NCBI RefSeq assembly: GCF_005116665.1
Contig: NZ_SWCJ01000002.1
Coordinates: 124,001-188,000, forward strand
Length of the DNA: 64,000 nt
Reading direction: 5' to 3'
From: Ferrimonas aestuarii
GTDB taxonomy: Bacteria > Pseudomonadota > Gammaproteobacteria > Enterobacterales > Shewanellaceae
Shown here: positions 17,376 to 27,362 of the stretch, one piece after another
How the letters are laid out: the number at the start of each line of letters is the position of its first letter
Numbering within the stretch: position 1 is the stretch's first letter
The notes under the pieces: generated by a model
What the model was told of the DNA's origin: nothing
Databases searched by the model: none
The model's input: only the letters and a program-made list of their open reading frames with translations
Made by a program: the position numbers and the translations under genes

Positions 17376-17843
17376 TTAGTAACTGGCTTTATTCATCGGA
17401 GAGTCATACAGCACTTCCAGCTCCACCCAATCACATTGGCGCTTTAGCAGTGAGATCATCGGTGTCATATCCACATTGGCGTCATTGACTTGCCACTTAA
17501 TATGACCAGTTTCGGCAGTCCAGCGCCACTGAGTGATGTCGTACTGGATTGAACTTAGATCGTCACAGCCGCTGAGCAATCTACCGGTGACTTCTCCTAG
17601 CTCTTGGGTATTGAGATTGGTGATACTGGCGTGTTTGTAAAATCCATCAGCAGCTAAAAATAGTTGGTTTCCGATTTGGATTTTAGTGACTTTCTGTGAC
17701 TCGCTTATTGCAGTGATAATTTGCTGGTCGGGATCAGTCTTGGTGGATATGGGGTGCTCATCGTTGGCACATCCAGAGATGCCAATGGCTAACAGCAGTG
17801 GCAGGGGCATACAGATTGTTGGAGATAGAATGCGGAGCATCAT
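17376..17843 (-). CDS. Hypothetical lipoprotein
   Basis: A 155-residue predicted lipoprotein. From ATG 17843 the signal is MMLRILSPTICMPLPLLLAIGISGC, with lipobox GISGC and Cys25. AAGGA lies 5-6 bases before this ATG; a longer frame reaching back toward 17939 would bury the signal peptide, so it is rejected. The mature part has two further Cys (in SGCDDL and RQCDW) that may form a disulfide. No family recognised. Divergent from the nitroreductase gene, with about 95 bases between starts. Confidence 0.65.
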   Translation of the reverse strand: MMLRILSPTICMPLPLLLAIGISGCANDEHPISTKTDPDQQIITAISESQKVTKIQIGNQLFLAADGFYKHASITNLNTQELGEVTGRLLSGCDDLSSIQYDITQWRWTAETGHIKWQVNDANVDMTPMISLLKRQCDWVELEVLYDSPMNKASY

Positions 17844-17938
17844 CGGCGGTCCTTGCGCTTTGGGTATGGCGGTAACGATTCTCACTACCGCTTTGTTTTG
17901 ATAAGGTACCACTATGACTGACTTACTTCGGAGTGGCA

Positions 17939-18487
17939 ATGGACGCCATTACATTACTAACTGAGCGAGGCTCCTCACCTCAACTGACCTTCCCTGGGCC
18001 AACCGAAGCGCAGCTTTCGCAAATCGTCGAAGCTGGGCTGCGGGCACCGGATCACGGCGGGTTGACGCCTTGGGAATTTCTAATTTCCGAAGGTGAAGGC
18101 TTAAACCGCCTTGGTGACATCCTATTTGAAGCGGCTAAAGCCAACGGCGTTGAAGGCGAACAACTCGCCCGAGCCAGATTGCTGCCCACCCGCGCACCGA
18201 TGGTGATTACCATCATCTCCAGAGTAAAAGACCATCCTAAGGTACCGCCGTTAGAGCAGCACTTAAGTGCAGGCTGCGCCGCCATGGCGATGCAGATGGC
18301 AGCCCAAGCTCAAGGCCTAGGTGGAATGTGGCGTACTGGCAGTTACGCGTTTGATGACCACGTACGTCAAGCCCTTGGTGTCCGTGGCGACGATCAGATC
18401 ATTGGCTTTTTGTACCTTGGTACGCCTAAGCAAACGCCTAAGGCCAAGCGCAAACTCGACCCGTCTCAATTTCTGCGGCGATTGTGA
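17939..18487 (+). CDS. ydjA: NAD(P)H nitroreductase, YdjA type
   Basis: A 182-residue FMN-dependent oxidoreductase of the minimal nitroreductase family. It matches E. coli YdjA in length and in the blocks MDAITLLTERGS, GLRAPDHGGLTPWEF, and GLGGMWRTGSYAFD. The ATG at 17939 (CGGAG 5 bases before) gives the YdjA-like start; a GTG two codons upstream lies in the binding site. The physiological substrate is not known. Followed 73 bases later by sbcD on the same strand. Confidence 0.88.
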   Translation: MDAITLLTERGSSPQLTFPGPTEAQLSQIVEAGLRAPDHGGLTPWEFLISEGEGLNRLGDILFEAAKANGVEGEQLARARLLPTRAPMVITIISRVKDHPKVPPLEQHLSAGCAAMAMQMAAQAQGLGGMWRTGSYAFDDHVRQALGVRGDDQIIGFLYLGTPKQTPKAKRKLDPSQFLRRL

Positions 18488-18560
18488 GATTCCTCCCCTG
18501 TATCTGCCATCGGATACAGGGTATCCTTTCCCTTTCTGATGGCTTTAACATTCTGTTCTG

Positions 18561-19790
18561 ATGCGAATAATTCATACCTCTGACTGGCACCTTGGTCAGC
18601 ATTTCTATAATAAAAATCGCGGCCGGGAACACGCGGCGTTCTTTGATTGGTTATTGGCTCAGGTGGACAGCCATCAGGTAGATGCGGTGGTCGTTGCCGG
18701 CGATGTATTTGATACCGGAACGCCTCCTAGCTACGCTCGGGCGCTGCTTAACAGTCTGGTGGTGGCGATGCAGAAGCTGGGTTGCCAACTGGTGATCTTG
18801 GGGGGCAATCACGACTCAGTGGCAACGCTGAACGAAAGCGCCGAACTGATGCAGTGCCTTGGTGCGAGCGTCATAGGCGGTAGCGATACCCCCATTGACG
18901 CTCAACTTCTCGAGCTGAGGGAGCGCTCCGGTCAGATAGGCGCACTGCTGTGTGCGGTGCCATTTTTGCGCCCTCGAGACATTCAGCGCAGCCAAGCGGG
19001 GCAGAGCGAGGTGGAAAAGCGCCACGATCTGCGTCAAGGGATCTGCGATCACTACCAGAGCTTGTATCAGAAGGCGTGTGAGCGGCGACAGGAGTTGGGT
19101 CAGAGTTTGCCGATCATTGGCACCGGCCATCTGACCACCTTAGGTGCCAGTACTTCAGATTCCGTTCGTGACATCTATGTGGGTAATCTGGATGCTTTCG
19201 CGACGAATCTGTTTCCCGATTTTGACTATTTGGCACTGGGCCACATCCATCGGCCGCAGAAGGTTAACTCCACTGGAACGGCCCGCTATTGCGGCTCGCC
19301 AATCCCGCTGAGTTTTGATGAGCTTGGTAGCGACAAGCAGGTGCTGTTGGTTGAGTTCGAAAATGGTCATCTGTCCAATACCACGCCCCTGATGGTTCCC
19401 TGTTTCCAGCCGATGGCGATCATTCGCGGCGATCTGGCGGAAATTGAGCGGCAGCTTGAGGGATATCGAGGTAGCAGCTCAGTGCACTGGCTGTGCGTTG
19501 AGGTGCAATCGGACGACTACCTTAATGACCTACAAAGTCGCATCGAAACCCTGGTAAACGACCTGCCTGTGGAGGTGCTGCTACTGAAACGTCAGCGTCA
19601 GCAGCGGGCACAACTTGAGCAAGAACAGCGACAAACCCTATCGGAACTGACGGTTTCTGAGGTGTTTGACAAGCGATTACATAGCGAAGGGATCGATGCT
19701 GCTGAGGAGCCGCAACGTCATCAGCAGCTCACCACGTTATTCAATCAGGTGGTGGAACAGCTCCACAGCAACGATGAGGTTAACCAATGA
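18561..19790 (+). CDS. sbcD: Exonuclease subunit SbcD
   Basis: Nuclease subunit of the SbcCD (Rad50/Mre11-like) complex, which cleaves DNA hairpins and protein-blocked ends. The 409-residue protein has the Mre11 phosphoesterase motifs: HTSDWHLGQ near residue 5, VVAGDVFD, GNHDS, and GHLTTLG then LGHIHRPQKV. The C-terminal region carries a helical SbcC-binding part. The stop overlaps the sbcC start (ATGA), so the subunits are coupled. Confidence 0.95.
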   Translation: MRIIHTSDWHLGQHFYNKNRGREHAAFFDWLLAQVDSHQVDAVVVAGDVFDTGTPPSYARALLNSLVVAMQKLGCQLVILGGNHDSVATLNESAELMQCLGASVIGGSDTPIDAQLLELRERSGQIGALLCAVPFLRPRDIQRSQAGQSEVEKRHDLRQGICDHYQSLYQKACERRQELGQSLPIIGTGHLTTLGASTSDSVRDIYVGNLDAFATNLFPDFDYLALGHIHRPQKVNSTGTARYCGSPIPLSFDELGSDKQVLLVEFENGHLSNTTPLMVPCFQPMAIIRGDLAEIERQLEGYRGSSSVHWLCVEVQSDDYLNDLQSRIETLVNDLPVEVLLLKRQRQQRAQLEQEQRQTLSELTVSEVFDKRLHSEGIDAAEEPQRHQQLTTLFNQVVEQLHSNDEVNQ

Positions 19791-22700
19791 AGATCTTAAG
19801 CCTCAGAGTACAAAATCTAAATTCCCTAAAAGGGGATTGGAAGATCGATTTCACCCAAGAACCCTTTGCATCAAATGGCCTGTTTGCCATTACCGGCGCA
19901 ACCGGCGCCGGTAAGACCACCTTGCTCGATGGCATCTGTTTGGCGCTTTACCATCAAACGCCGAGACTATCGGTATCACCGACGCAAAATGAGCTGATGA
20001 CTCGAGGCTGCGGCGAGTGTTTAGCGGAGGTGGAGTTTGAGGTTAAAGGCGTTGGCTACCGCGCGTTTTGGAGTCAGCGCCGGGCTAGGGGCAGCGCCGA
20101 TGGTAAACTTCAGCCGCCTACGGTAGAGCTGGCCCGCATCGACAGCGGTGAGATTGTTTGCGACAAGATCAAAGACAAGCTCGACATGGTGGCAAAGCTG
20201 ACCGGTTTGGATTTTGGCCGCTTTACTAAGTCGATGCTGCTGTCTCAAGGGCAGTTTGCGGCGTTTTTGAATGCCAGTGCCAACGATCGCGCCGAACTGC
20301 TTGAGGAGCTGACAGGCTCTGAAATCTACGGCCGCATTTCGCAGCAGGTGTTTGATAACCATAAACAGGCCAAAGTCGAATTGGAGCAGCTTCAGGCCCA
20401 GGCCAAAGGGGTTGAGTTATTAGGCGAGGAGGAGCGCGAGCAGCTTCAGGGGCAGCGAGGGAAATTGCAACTCAAAGAGCAGGAGCTTCAGCGCACTCAA
20501 ACCGGACTTAACGAACTCAAACAGTGGCTGACGAAATCCAATGACTATCAGGCGCAAATTACGGCCGCTGAGCAGGTCCAGCGTGATGCCAAAACGCGTC
20601 AACAGCAGCATCAGCCTGAGCTAGAGCGGCTGCAGCGTTCCGAGCCAGCGGAGAGACTTCGTGGACCGTTAATGCAAAGCCAGCAGGCCCAGCTGCGTGT
20701 TCAGGAGGTCAGCGGCGAACTGGAAACGCTGGATCACCAAGCCTTGGAGCTCAACAAGTGGCTGCAAGATGCCGATGAGCGTCAAAATCTAGCTCAGCAG
20801 CAAAGCATGCAGACTGAAGCTGAGCTAAAGCAGGGGGAGTCGTTGTTTGCTCAGGTGGTGCCCCTGGACCTGAAACTAGAAACAATGGCGGAGCAGACTC
20901 AGGCCCACTCGCAAAATCAATCGAAAGCGGACTTGGCGCTAAAGCAAGGGCAACAGCGAGCTAAAGAGCTTGAAACACGCATCAATGACAAAGCTGAAGC
21001 ACAGCAGCAAAACCACCAGTTTTTAGCGGATCACCAACAAGTCGAGGGCTGGTCAAAACAGGTTGGCCGTTGGCAGGCGCAGCTGACTCAGCGTTATGAA
21101 CTTGAAAATAAGTCCACGCAGTTAAAGAATAAAATAAAGAATCTGTCTCATATTGATACAGGTGATTCAAAGCCCGATGTTCAAATTGACGCCCTAAAGC
21201 AGACTCTGTCTGCACACCAGAAACAGCAACAGCAGCTTCAGAGTGAACGAGACGCTCAACCCGTTGCAACGGATCAGCTTAAGAAAAAGCTCAAGCAGCT
21301 ACAGGCCGGTCAGGAGGGCAGGCTCAAATTGAGTGCGCTTATGACCGATCACCAGAAATTGGTCGACAAGCTAACGCTTAGCGATGAGCAACTGAAATCC
21401 GATGGCGAGGCCATTACAGCGATGGAAACCGAGCTTGCTAACAAACGTGCCGCGTTCAAGCGCGCAGCCAAGGAGTTCAAAGACGTTGATACTCTGCTTG
21501 CGCAAGAGAAGACCATTCGCAGTTTAGAACAGGAGCGAGCCAAGCTTCAGCAAGGCGAAGCTTGTCCTTTGTGCGGTGCCACAGAGCACCCTGCCATTGA
21601 GCAGTATCAACAGCTTTCGGTGTCAGAAACCGAGCAGCGCCACCTGCGTCTTAGTGAAGAGGTTGAGACGTTAAAAGAGCAGGGCGTGAAACTGGGCGAG
21701 GCCCATCGTCACGCACAAGAGAATCTGCAGAAGTTGACCCAGAGCCAGCAGGAACTGAGGGATCAGCAGCAACAGCTTACGCAGCAGTGGCGAGAGCAGT
21801 GCCAGCAGCTTCATCTGCCCGATGATGCCGACATCACTGACAATGACCGACTTGATACCTACTTAAGCCGGTGTCAGGCTCAGTTGGCTGATTACACCGA
21901 ACAGCTCGAGTTGCGAGAAAAACTTGAAGCGGAACTGGCAAAGGTGGCTGAGTCGGTAGCCAGCGTTACCGCCGAGATTCACCACAGCGAACGAGAGCAG
22001 CAGCAAAGGCAGTTGCAATTGGCTAAGCAGCAGGCCGAACTTGAAGAGGCGCAGAATGCCAATGTGGCGCTTTTGGCGCAATATCAGAGCCTTAATACGC
22101 AACTGCAAAAGGAGCTTGAGCAATCTGGATTGTCGCTCCCTGCTCAAGATGAGTTTGATAGCTGGCAAAACAAGTGCCGAAAGGCGATAGAGGAGTTTCA
22201 GCAGGCGCAACAGCGAGGCACTGAGTTGAACCAACAGATGGCTGCGCTGCAAGCGCAGATGGAGGCGGCCACCCAGCAAAACCAACAGCTAGAGCTGGCA
22301 TACTCGGAAGCAACGCAGCAGCTTGAGCTGCATCAACAGCAAACCCAGCAGATTGCGGCCGAGCGGCAACAACTTTTTGGTGATAAGAAGGTTGATGAGG
22401 AGCGTAAGCGGTTAGGTGACAAGGTTGAGCAAGCTAGAGAGCAGCTTAACCAATTGGTCGAGGCCCATAATCTCGCTAAGCAGAAGCTTGGGCAGCATCA
22501 AGGTGAGCGAGATCAGTTACTGAAACAAAAATCCGACGCACAGGATCTGGCTAAAAAGTTAAAAAATGAACTGAATGCTCAACTGGCGGCATCAATATTT
22601 GGCAGTGTGCCTTTGTTGGAGCAGGCGCTACTCGATGACGATGAGCGTTTGAGCTTAACGAAGTTAAAACAGTCCTTGGATAAAGAGCTCTGGAGCGCTG

Positions 22701-23491
22701 ATGCTGATCTTGATCAAGCGAAAACGCGCTTAACTGCCCATGAGCAAAGCAAACCGGCCAAATTGGAGTCCAGCGATACCCAAGAGTCCCTTGAACTGCA
22801 ACTAAACCAAGGACTGGAAACCATCAAAGGGCTGCATTCTGAGATGGGTCAGCTCAAACAACAGCTTGATAGCGATCAAGCTCGCCGCGAAGGGTTATCG
22901 GATCTGTTGGCGAAGATCGACACTGCCCGTCAGAGCTTCGACGATTGGGCTCACCTCAACGGCCTGATCGGCTCAAAAGAGGGCGACAAATTCCGACGAT
23001 TTGCTCAAGGACTGACCTTAGATCATTTGGTGTATCTGGCTAATAATCAGCTGAATCGCCTCCACGGCCGATATCAGCTTAAACGCAACTTAAGCAGTGA
23101 GCTGTCTCTGGACATTGTTGATACCTGGCAGGGCGATAGTGTACGCGATACTCGCACTCTATCTGGCGGTGAGAGCTTCTTAGTTAGCTTGGCGCTGGCG
23201 TTGGCGCTGTCGGATCTGGTCAGCCATAAGACCAGTATCGATTCTCTGTTCCTTGATGAGGGATTTGGTACCTTGGACGGAGAAACCCTAGACACGGCTT
23301 TAGATGCTCTGGATGCCCTGAACGCCAGCGGCAAAATGATTGGCGTAATCAGTCACATTGAAGCGATGAAAGAGCGCATTAATGTGCAGATTAAGGTCAC
23401 GAAAGTGAATGGATTAGGCTACAGTCGTTTAGCAGAGTCCTACCGGTTTATCCCCAAACCGGAGCCTGTTACTGCTCAGGCTGATGCCTAA
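19787..23491 (+). CDS. sbcC: Exonuclease subunit SbcC
   Basis: ATPase subunit of SbcCD, 1234 residues. Walker A is ITGATGAGKTTLLDG near the N-terminus; the ABC signature (TRTLSGGESFLVSLALAL) and Walker B (SLFLDEGFGTLDG) lie near the C-terminus. Between them are two long glutamine-rich coiled coils with the zinc hook CPLCG (Cys593 and Cys596) at the apex. The protein is longer than E. coli SbcC (1048), mostly through extended coiled coil. Coupled to sbcD by a 4-base overlap. Confidence 0.95.
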   Translation: MKILSLRVQNLNSLKGDWKIDFTQEPFASNGLFAITGATGAGKTTLLDGICLALYHQTPRLSVSPTQNELMTRGCGECLAEVEFEVKGVGYRAFWSQRRARGSADGKLQPPTVELARIDSGEIVCDKIKDKLDMVAKLTGLDFGRFTKSMLLSQGQFAAFLNASANDRAELLEELTGSEIYGRISQQVFDNHKQAKVELEQLQAQAKGVELLGEEEREQLQGQRGKLQLKEQELQRTQTGLNELKQWLTKSNDYQAQITAAEQVQRDAKTRQQQHQPELERLQRSEPAERLRGPLMQSQQAQLRVQEVSGELETLDHQALELNKWLQDADERQNLAQQQSMQTEAELKQGESLFAQVVPLDLKLETMAEQTQAHSQNQSKADLALKQGQQRAKELETRINDKAEAQQQNHQFLADHQQVEGWSKQVGRWQAQLTQRYELENKSTQLKNKIKNLSHIDTGDSKPDVQIDALKQTLSAHQKQQQQLQSERDAQPVATDQLKKKLKQLQAGQEGRLKLSALMTDHQKLVDKLTLSDEQLKSDGEAITAMETELANKRAAFKRAAKEFKDVDTLLAQEKTIRSLEQERAKLQQGEACPLCGATEHPAIEQYQQLSVSETEQRHLRLSEEVETLKEQGVKLGEAHRHAQENLQKLTQSQQELRDQQQQLTQQWREQCQQLHLPDDADITDNDRLDTYLSRCQAQLADYTEQLELREKLEAELAKVAESVASVTAEIHHSEREQQQRQLQLAKQQAELEEAQNANVALLAQYQSLNTQLQKELEQSGLSLPAQDEFDSWQNKCRKAIEEFQQAQQRGTELNQQMAALQAQMEAATQQNQQLELAYSEATQQLELHQQQTQQIAAERQQLFGDKKVDEERKRLGDKVEQAREQLNQLVEAHNLAKQKLGQHQGERDQLLKQKSDAQDLAKKLKNELNAQLAASIFGSVPLLEQALLDDDERLSLTKLKQSLDKELWSADADLDQAKTRLTAHEQSKPAKLESSDTQESLELQLNQGLETIKGLHSEMGQLKQQLDSDQARREGLSDLLAKIDTARQSFDDWAHLNGLIGSKEGDKFRRFAQGLTLDHLVYLANNQLNRLHGRYQLKRNLSSELSLDIVDTWQGDSVRDTRTLSGGESFLVSLALALALSDLVSHKTSIDSLFLDEGFGTLDGETLDTALDALDALNASGKMIGVISHIEAMKERINVQIKVTKVNGLGYSRLAESYRFIPKPEPVTAQADA

Positions 23492-23516
23492 CAAAAAAAT
23501 GCCCGAAGGAGGAGCG

Positions 23517-24356
23517 ATGGATACTGACGTAATCAGTCAAGAGCTGGCTCAGATGGAGAATGTGTACCGTTTGGTTACAGAATTTCTCGTTACTTACAGC
23601 TTTCAGTTACTTGGGGCCATCGTCATCTTCCTTATTGGCGTGTGGCTAGGGGGAAGAATCAGTCGCGCGGTGCTGGGACTGATGCTCAAACATGAGATTG
23701 ACCAAACGCTGTCGGCCTTTGTGGCAAACATCGTTAAAGTTACCGTTATTGTGCTTATCGCCATCATCGCCCTAGGTAAGTTGGGGATAAGCGTAACCCC
23801 TTTAGTGGCCACCATAGGTGCCGCGTCCTTAGGTGCTGGTCTAGCGCTTCAAGGGATGCTGTCGAATTACGCCTCTGGTATCACCATCATCATCACTCGC
23901 CCATTTGTCATCGGTAACACCATTTCGGTGCAGGGGGTGAGTGGCGTGGTGACAGAGATTCGCTTGGGGCAGACTTTGCTAACGAATGAAGAGGGGCAGG
24001 AGATCAGTATTCCCAACAAACACATTGTTGGTGAGGTGCTGCACAACAGTTTTGAAACTACGCTGGTTGAAACCCAAATCGGTATTGATTACGCCAGCGA
24101 CCCTGAGCAGGCCATCGCGACGTTGCTAGAGTGTTTATCCAATCAACCTCTCGTGGCCCAAGCCCAGCAATCTCAGGTCGGGGTGTTGGAGTTTGGTGAC
24201 AGTGCCATCGTTTTAGGGGTCCGGTATTGGGTACCAAGTCGGCAGCTCTATCAAGCTCGATTTGATGTTAATTTGGCTCTATTTCAAGCCTTAAAACAGC
24301 AAGATATCGTGATTCCGTATCCTCGCCGTCAGGTGGAGATGCTAAAGAGTGATTAA
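23517..24356 (+). CDS. mscS: Small-conductance mechanosensitive channel, MscS family
   Basis: A 279-residue inner membrane channel that opens on hypo-osmotic shock. Three membrane segments: LLGAIVIFLIGVWLGG, IVKVTVIVLIAIIALGKLG, and the pore helix with ATIGAASLGAGLALQGMLSNYASG, whose Gly/Ala packing and following Gly kink match MscS TM3. The beta domain (VQGVSGVVTEIRLGQTLL, then EEGQEISIPNKHI) and alpha-beta C-terminal domain follow. ATG 23517 has AGGAGG 4 bases before it; the frame begins inside the end of sbcC, and the two may be cotranscribed. Confidence 0.92.
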   Translation: MDTDVISQELAQMENVYRLVTEFLVTYSFQLLGAIVIFLIGVWLGGRISRAVLGLMLKHEIDQTLSAFVANIVKVTVIVLIAIIALGKLGISVTPLVATIGAASLGAGLALQGMLSNYASGITIIITRPFVIGNTISVQGVSGVVTEIRLGQTLLTNEEGQEISIPNKHIVGEVLHNSFETTLVETQIGIDYASDPEQAIATLLECLSNQPLVAQAQQSQVGVLEFGDSAIVLGVRYWVPSRQLYQARFDVNLALFQALKQQDIVIPYPRRQVEMLKSD

Positions 24357-24472
24357 CCTCTGGGGTCGGCGCAGTAGCAAAGTCATACAAATTGAATTTA
24401 TGCACTAGGGCGCCCTGACTATTTAAGGTATAGTCTCGCGCCAACTCCAGAGGAAAGACGAGAGGTAGCCCC

Positions 24473-24856
24473 ATGAGTGATGCCATACCCCATAAAGAGA
24501 TCGATGCCATGAACGCGGAGGAGCGCCTGCAATACCTGCTCAAAACCGCGGCACAAACTCGCAAGTTGTGGCTACTTATCGATGAGTACGGTTCGGTGAT
24601 GTTCAATACCGATGACGAAGAAGGGGTACCGGTTTGGCCTCACGAAGAGCTGGCATTGGCCTGGGCCACCGATGAGTGGAAACATTGCCGAGCGGAAGCG
24701 ATCTCAACCGCAAAGTGGCATAGCCGCTGGACCCGTGGTTTAGAGGATGATCAATTGGCCGTGATTGCGTTTCCACACGGACAGGAAGAGGGGGTGGTTT
24801 TATTCCCTGAAGAATTTGACTTTGAGCTGTCACGAAAGGAAAATAAAGCACGTTAA
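24473..24856 (+). CDS. DUF2750 family protein
   Basis: A 127-residue soluble protein recognised as DUF2750 by the pattern LWLLIDEYGSVMF, VPVWPHEELALAWATDEW and VIAFPHGQEEGVVLFPEEFDF. Acidic, no signal peptide. Function unknown. Start ATG, preceded by AGGTAG; promoter-like AT-rich sequence lies between it and the channel gene. A methyltransferase-like gene follows after 38 bases on the same strand. Confidence 0.75.
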   Translation: MSDAIPHKEIDAMNAEERLQYLLKTAAQTRKLWLLIDEYGSVMFNTDDEEGVPVWPHEELALAWATDEWKHCRAEAISTAKWHSRWTRGLEDDQLAVIAFPHGQEEGVVLFPEEFDFELSRKENKAR

Positions 24857-24894
24857 GTTATTAATTAACTGTTGTTTTTTAGGCAAGGATCGCC

Positions 24895-25359
24895 GTGAAA
24901 AATTTGGAACTCAAAATTCCCCCTGTGGCAGTGCTGCTTGCGACTGCCGCTGTCATGTTTTTAGTGTCAAAACTCCATTTGTGTGGTTTTGGTATCAACG
25001 CCATCATTCGTTTCGAGATAACCGGGTTGCTGGGCTTTATCGCCGTAGTCGTGCTTGGCTTATCAGTGGTGGCGTTTCGTGAATACCGCACCACAGTCAA
25101 CCCCATGCATCCAGAAAACACCCGCCACCTGGTGACGGTAGGGATCTTCCGTTATAGCCGTAATCCGATGTATTTGGCGATGGTGATGCTGCTGTTGGCG
25201 TGGGCCTGCTACTTGAACGAGGTGTTAAACCTAGGCCTGGTGGCGCTGTTTATTATGTTCATTCAGCGGTTTCAGATTCTACCTGAGGAGCGGATGTTGG
25301 AAGGGCATTTTGGCGACGAGTTCGGCAACTACTTTCGCCGAACGCGCCGTTGGCTGTAA
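24895..25359 (+). CDS. Isoprenylcysteine carboxyl methyltransferase (ICMT/PEMT)-like membrane protein
   Basis: A 154-residue membrane protein with about four hydrophobic segments and the ICMT-family C-terminal core: LVTVGIFRYSRNPMYLAMV followed by LPEERMLEGHFGDEFGNYFRRTRRWL. The RxSRNPMY and E-E/F-G-x-E-Y-xx-Y patterns bind SAM and the lipid substrate in this family. The bacterial substrate is unknown; phospholipid or small-thiol methylation are possibilities. Start GTG with AAGGA 6 bases before it. Convergent with the cyclopropane-synthase-like gene. Confidence 0.8.
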   Translation: MKNLELKIPPVAVLLATAAVMFLVSKLHLCGFGINAIIRFEITGLLGFIAVVVLGLSVVAFREYRTTVNPMHPENTRHLVTVGIFRYSRNPMYLAMVMLLLAWACYLNEVLNLGLVALFIMFIQRFQILPEERMLEGHFGDEFGNYFRRTRRWL

Positions 25360-25372
25360 CTCAGACTAGGAA

Positions 25373-26593
25373 TCAGCCGCGATAATCGGGACGGTTAGCA
25401 ACAACTTGAACCGTTCCGATCTGCCGCTCAAGAAACGCACCTTGGCAGTAATCAAAGTAGAACTGCCACATGCGGATAAAGTCTTCCCCGTATCCCAAAC
25501 TTCTCACTTGAGTCAGGGCGTCGCAGAATCGTTGTTGCCAGGCTTTTAGGGTATGGGCGTAGTGCAATCCAATGTCTTCTAAGTGTTCCATCACCATGTC
25601 AGTATCCTTGGCGATGTGATGGCCTAGCCGTTCGATGGAGGGTAGGCAACCACCAGGGAAGATGTATCGCTGGATGAAGTCAACGCTGTTGACATAGCGG
25701 CTGTAGCGCTGATCGGCGATGGTGATCGCCTGAATTAGCATGCGACCTGAAGGTTTGAGCAATCGGGTGCACTGCTGGAAAAACTGAGAAAAGTATCTGT
25801 GGCCCACCGCCTCAATCATCTCGATGGAGACCAGCTTGTCGAACTGACCAGTCAGATCGCGATAGTCCTGCTTGAGAAGGGTGATCTGTTCCCCTAAGCC
25901 TTCCTCCTCAATCCGCTTTTTCGCGTAGTCATGCTGGGCATCAGAAATGGTCGTGGTGGTAACCTTAACCCCATAGTGTTTCGCCGCATAGACCGCGAGG
26001 GCGCCCCAGCCAGTGCCGATCTCCACTAAATGTTCACCGGGCTGTAGGCGAAGCTTATCGCAGATGAGTGCCATCTTGTGTAGCTGTGCCTGCTCTAAGC
26101 TGCTGTCCCAGTGAGGGAACACCGCGCTGGAATAGAGCATCTGTTTATCAAGAAAGGTTTCATAAAGCGGGTTACCCAGATCGTAGTGGGCGACAATATT
26201 GCGCTTAGAGCCTTTCTTGCTGTTGTGATTGATGCGATGTCCTATCCAAGATGGGATCTTGGTCAGCCAACTGATTTTGGACTCGAGTTTCTCAATCAAG
26301 CTTAAATTCTTACAAAACAACTGAATCAATGCCACGCGATTGGGGCTTGACCAGTGGCCTTTGATGAACGCCTCGCCGGCGCCGATGGAGCCTCCCATGA
26401 CGATTTGACGATAGGCGCTAGGGTGGTGAATGGTTAAGGTGGCGTGAATCCCTTCAGGGGTGCCAAATGTCTGTTGACCACCGTCGACCAAGGTTAAACT
26501 GCCGTGTTTCAATTGACCAAGCAGTGCGGTAAGGGTGCGCTTGGCAACTGAGTCCAAGCCTTTTGTCGGTGTGGTAACAAGAGCATTATCCAT
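25373..26593 (-). CDS. cfa: Cyclopropane-fatty-acyl-phospholipid synthase family methyltransferase
   Basis: A 406-residue SAM-dependent enzyme that methylates double bonds of membrane phospholipid acyl chains. The SAM site is VEIGTGWGALAVYAAKHYG, and the family blocks HYDLGNPLYETFLDKQMLYS, EMIEAVGHRYF, and QRYIFPGGCLPS are all present. Last gene of a seven-gene minus-strand operon, overlapping DUF1365 by 8 bases. In this operon context it may act as the UfaM-like methylase of furan fatty acid synthesis rather than a housekeeping cyclopropane synthase (inference). Confidence 0.9.
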   Translation of the reverse strand: MDNALVTTPTKGLDSVAKRTLTALLGQLKHGSLTLVDGGQQTFGTPEGIHATLTIHHPSAYRQIVMGGSIGAGEAFIKGHWSSPNRVALIQLFCKNLSLIEKLESKISWLTKIPSWIGHRINHNSKKGSKRNIVAHYDLGNPLYETFLDKQMLYSSAVFPHWDSSLEQAQLHKMALICDKLRLQPGEHLVEIGTGWGALAVYAAKHYGVKVTTTTISDAQHDYAKKRIEEEGLGEQITLLKQDYRDLTGQFDKLVSIEMIEAVGHRYFSQFFQQCTRLLKPSGRMLIQAITIADQRYSRYVNSVDFIQRYIFPGGCLPSIERLGHHIAKDTDMVMEHLEDIGLHYAHTLKAWQQRFCDALTQVRSLGYGEDFIRMWQFYFDYCQGAFLERQIGTVQVVANRPDYRG

Positions 26594-27362
26594 GGCTGGA
26601 CTCCGATTCCTTTTTAGGGTGAGTATGTAGCGGAACAGATTTAACGAAGAGCTTTAACGCTTGCCAATAGATCTTGGCAACTACGCCCCAAGTCATGGCT
26701 GGAAACTGGCGCAACGTACGTTTTAGCGTCTGTGAGGACATGGGCGTATGTTGCATGGTGATTCCTGCGGTAAAAATCCTGTTCTGATCTCGGTTTTCAA
26801 TGGTCAATGTGAGTCCATCACAGGGCTCTGCAATGCGCCAGTGATAGCGCATTGCCAAAGACATGAACGGTGATACGTGAAAATCCTTGTTACAGACCAC
26901 CTCTCTTTGACCATTTTTTTGGTAGCTCAGTAGGTAATAGTGTCTCTCGTTCCAGGGGGTGTTGCTGACTTCCGCCAACAGATAGATAAGATTGCCGCTA
27001 CGATTGTAGCAGTAGTAGAGATTCAGAGGGCTAAAATAGAATCCGAGGCAGCGCCCTTGACCGACAAAGCGTACTTTGCCTTGGTCATCGCTCGACATCT
27101 CTCCGCCTAGGGCGTTGACCTTGTCCCAAACGGCTTTGGCGCGAAGTCCTTGTCCCTCTAGGTAATCTTGGTGCCTTAATTGAATCAGAGACCGGCGTTC
27201 AACCCTCAACCAAGGGCCGAAATCTGCGCTGTCCAATTGGTCAAGATCGATGGACAGCGCGTACATGGGATAAGCAAATTTGTGAATCTTGGGCTGATAT
27301 CGGTGGTGATGAACCTTACCGATGTAGATCCCATGACCACTTATGGGCTGCGTGACACTCAC
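26586..27362 (-). CDS. DUF1365 family protein
   Basis: About 258 residues, recognised as DUF1365 by IYIGKVHHHRYQPKIHKFAYPMYALSIDLD near the N-terminus, FYFSPLNLYYCY, and WNERHYYLL, with FHVSPFM later. These genes regularly lie between an FAD amine-oxidase-like gene and a cyclopropane synthase gene. Start GTG 27362 overlaps the upstream TGA (GTGA) and has GGGGTG 5 bases before it; another GTG at 27386 is possible. Role unproven, presumed in modification of unsaturated fatty acyl chains. Confidence 0.85.
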   Translation of the reverse strand: MSVTQPISGHGIYIGKVHHHRYQPKIHKFAYPMYALSIDLDQLDSADFGPWLRVERRSLIQLRHQDYLEGQGLRAKAVWDKVNALGGEMSSDDQGKVRFVGQGRCLGFYFSPLNLYYCYNRSGNLIYLLAEVSNTPWNERHYYLLSYQKNGQREVVCNKDFHVSPFMSLAMRYHWRIAEPCDGLTLTIENRDQNRIFTAGITMQHTPMSSQTLKRTLRQFPAMTWGVVAKIYWQALKLFVKSVPLHTHPKKESESSHG